From: an uncultured Collinsella sp.
GTDB taxonomy: Bacteria; Actinomycetota; Coriobacteriia; Coriobacteriales; Coriobacteriaceae
NCBI GenBank assembly: GCA_937997605.1
Contig: CALLFD010000401.1
Location: forward strand, 1 to 6,771
Direction of reading: 5' to 3'
Length of the DNA stretch: 6,771 bases
Notes under the pieces: generated by a model
Database searches by the model: none
Told to the model about the DNA's origin: nothing
Seen by the model: the letters and a program-made list of their open reading frames with translations, nothing else
Position numbers and translations under genes: made by a program
Shown: piece after piece, positions 6,756-6,771 of the stretch
How the letters are laid out: every line of letters starts with the position of its first letter
Numbering within the stretch: position 1 is the first letter of the stretch

Positions 6756-6771
6756 AGCCCAACAAAACCAC
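6749..6771 (+). CDS. Start of the next gene, cut by the window end; product unknown
   Basis: ATG 6749 opens a frame reading MVEPNKT before the window ends. The start is supported by a strong ribosome binding site, AGGGAGG (6734-6740), 8 bases upstream. The start also overlaps the stop of the flavoprotein gene by 7 bases (ATGGTAG), a typical coupled arrangement. Too little is present to identify the protein. From known clusters with NuoF-GltD fusions, a NuoG-like protein, formate dehydrogenase catalytic subunit or hydrogenase subunit is expected, but that is inference from the neighbour only. Confidence 0.72.

Overview
The window reads as a chromosomal segment from a G+C-rich, anaerobic, Gram-positive-type bacterium. 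The gene mix (an alpha-glucoside PTS operon controlled by a BglG/LicT-type antiterminator, next to an iron-sulfur flavoprotein typical of strict anaerobes) and the strong preference for C/G-ending codons would suit Coriobacteriia such as Collinsella. That placement is an inference, not something the sequence proves. All genes are on the + strand.

Positions 1-178 hold no gene. They look like an mRNA leader with two mutually exclusive structures. One is a hairpin at 63-98 with a GTTAC-CGAG...CTCGG core, resembling the RNA antiterminator (RAT) targets of the BglG/SacY/LicT/GlcT family. The other is a 14-bp hairpin (91-104 with 140-153, two G-U pairs) followed by TATATTT, which could be a weak terminator.

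Positions 179-4666 form a sugar uptake and hydrolysis unit: a stand-alone glucose-family PTS IIA protein (179-691), a LicT/BglG-type antiterminator with four conserved PRD histidines (710-1564), a PTS IIC-IIB permease with no IIA domain (1664-3280), and a GH4 6-phospho-alpha-glucosidase (3284-4666). The simplest model is that HPr~P passes phosphate to IIA, IIA passes it to Cys481 of the permease, the permease imports an alpha-glucoside as its 6-phosphate, and the GH4 enzyme splits that into glucose 6-phosphate plus the remaining sugar. The antiterminator probably senses permease activity through its PRDs and acts on the leader at 63-153, in front of the first gene. A perfect 16-bp terminator hairpin (4699-4736) closes the unit.

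Positions 4737-4922 are a non-coding leader with three small inverted repeats and no convincing promoter. It precedes a second unit, which begins with a 610-residue electron-transfer flavoprotein (4923-6755). This protein joins a NuoF-type 4Fe-4S domain, without NuoF's own NADH/FMN domain, to a GltD-like FAD/NAD(P)H oxidoreductase, and ends in a CxxC...CxxC tail. The next gene starts at 6749 and overlaps it by 7 bases. It runs out of the window after eight codons and is likely the catalytic partner (a formate dehydrogenase, NuoG-like or hydrogenase subunit is expected from known gene clusters, but cannot be seen here).

I found no tRNA, rRNA, CRISPR array, insertion sequence or attachment site. 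The main points for follow-up are the leader attenuator and the domain make-up of the NuoF-GltD fusion. The rest belongs to known families.
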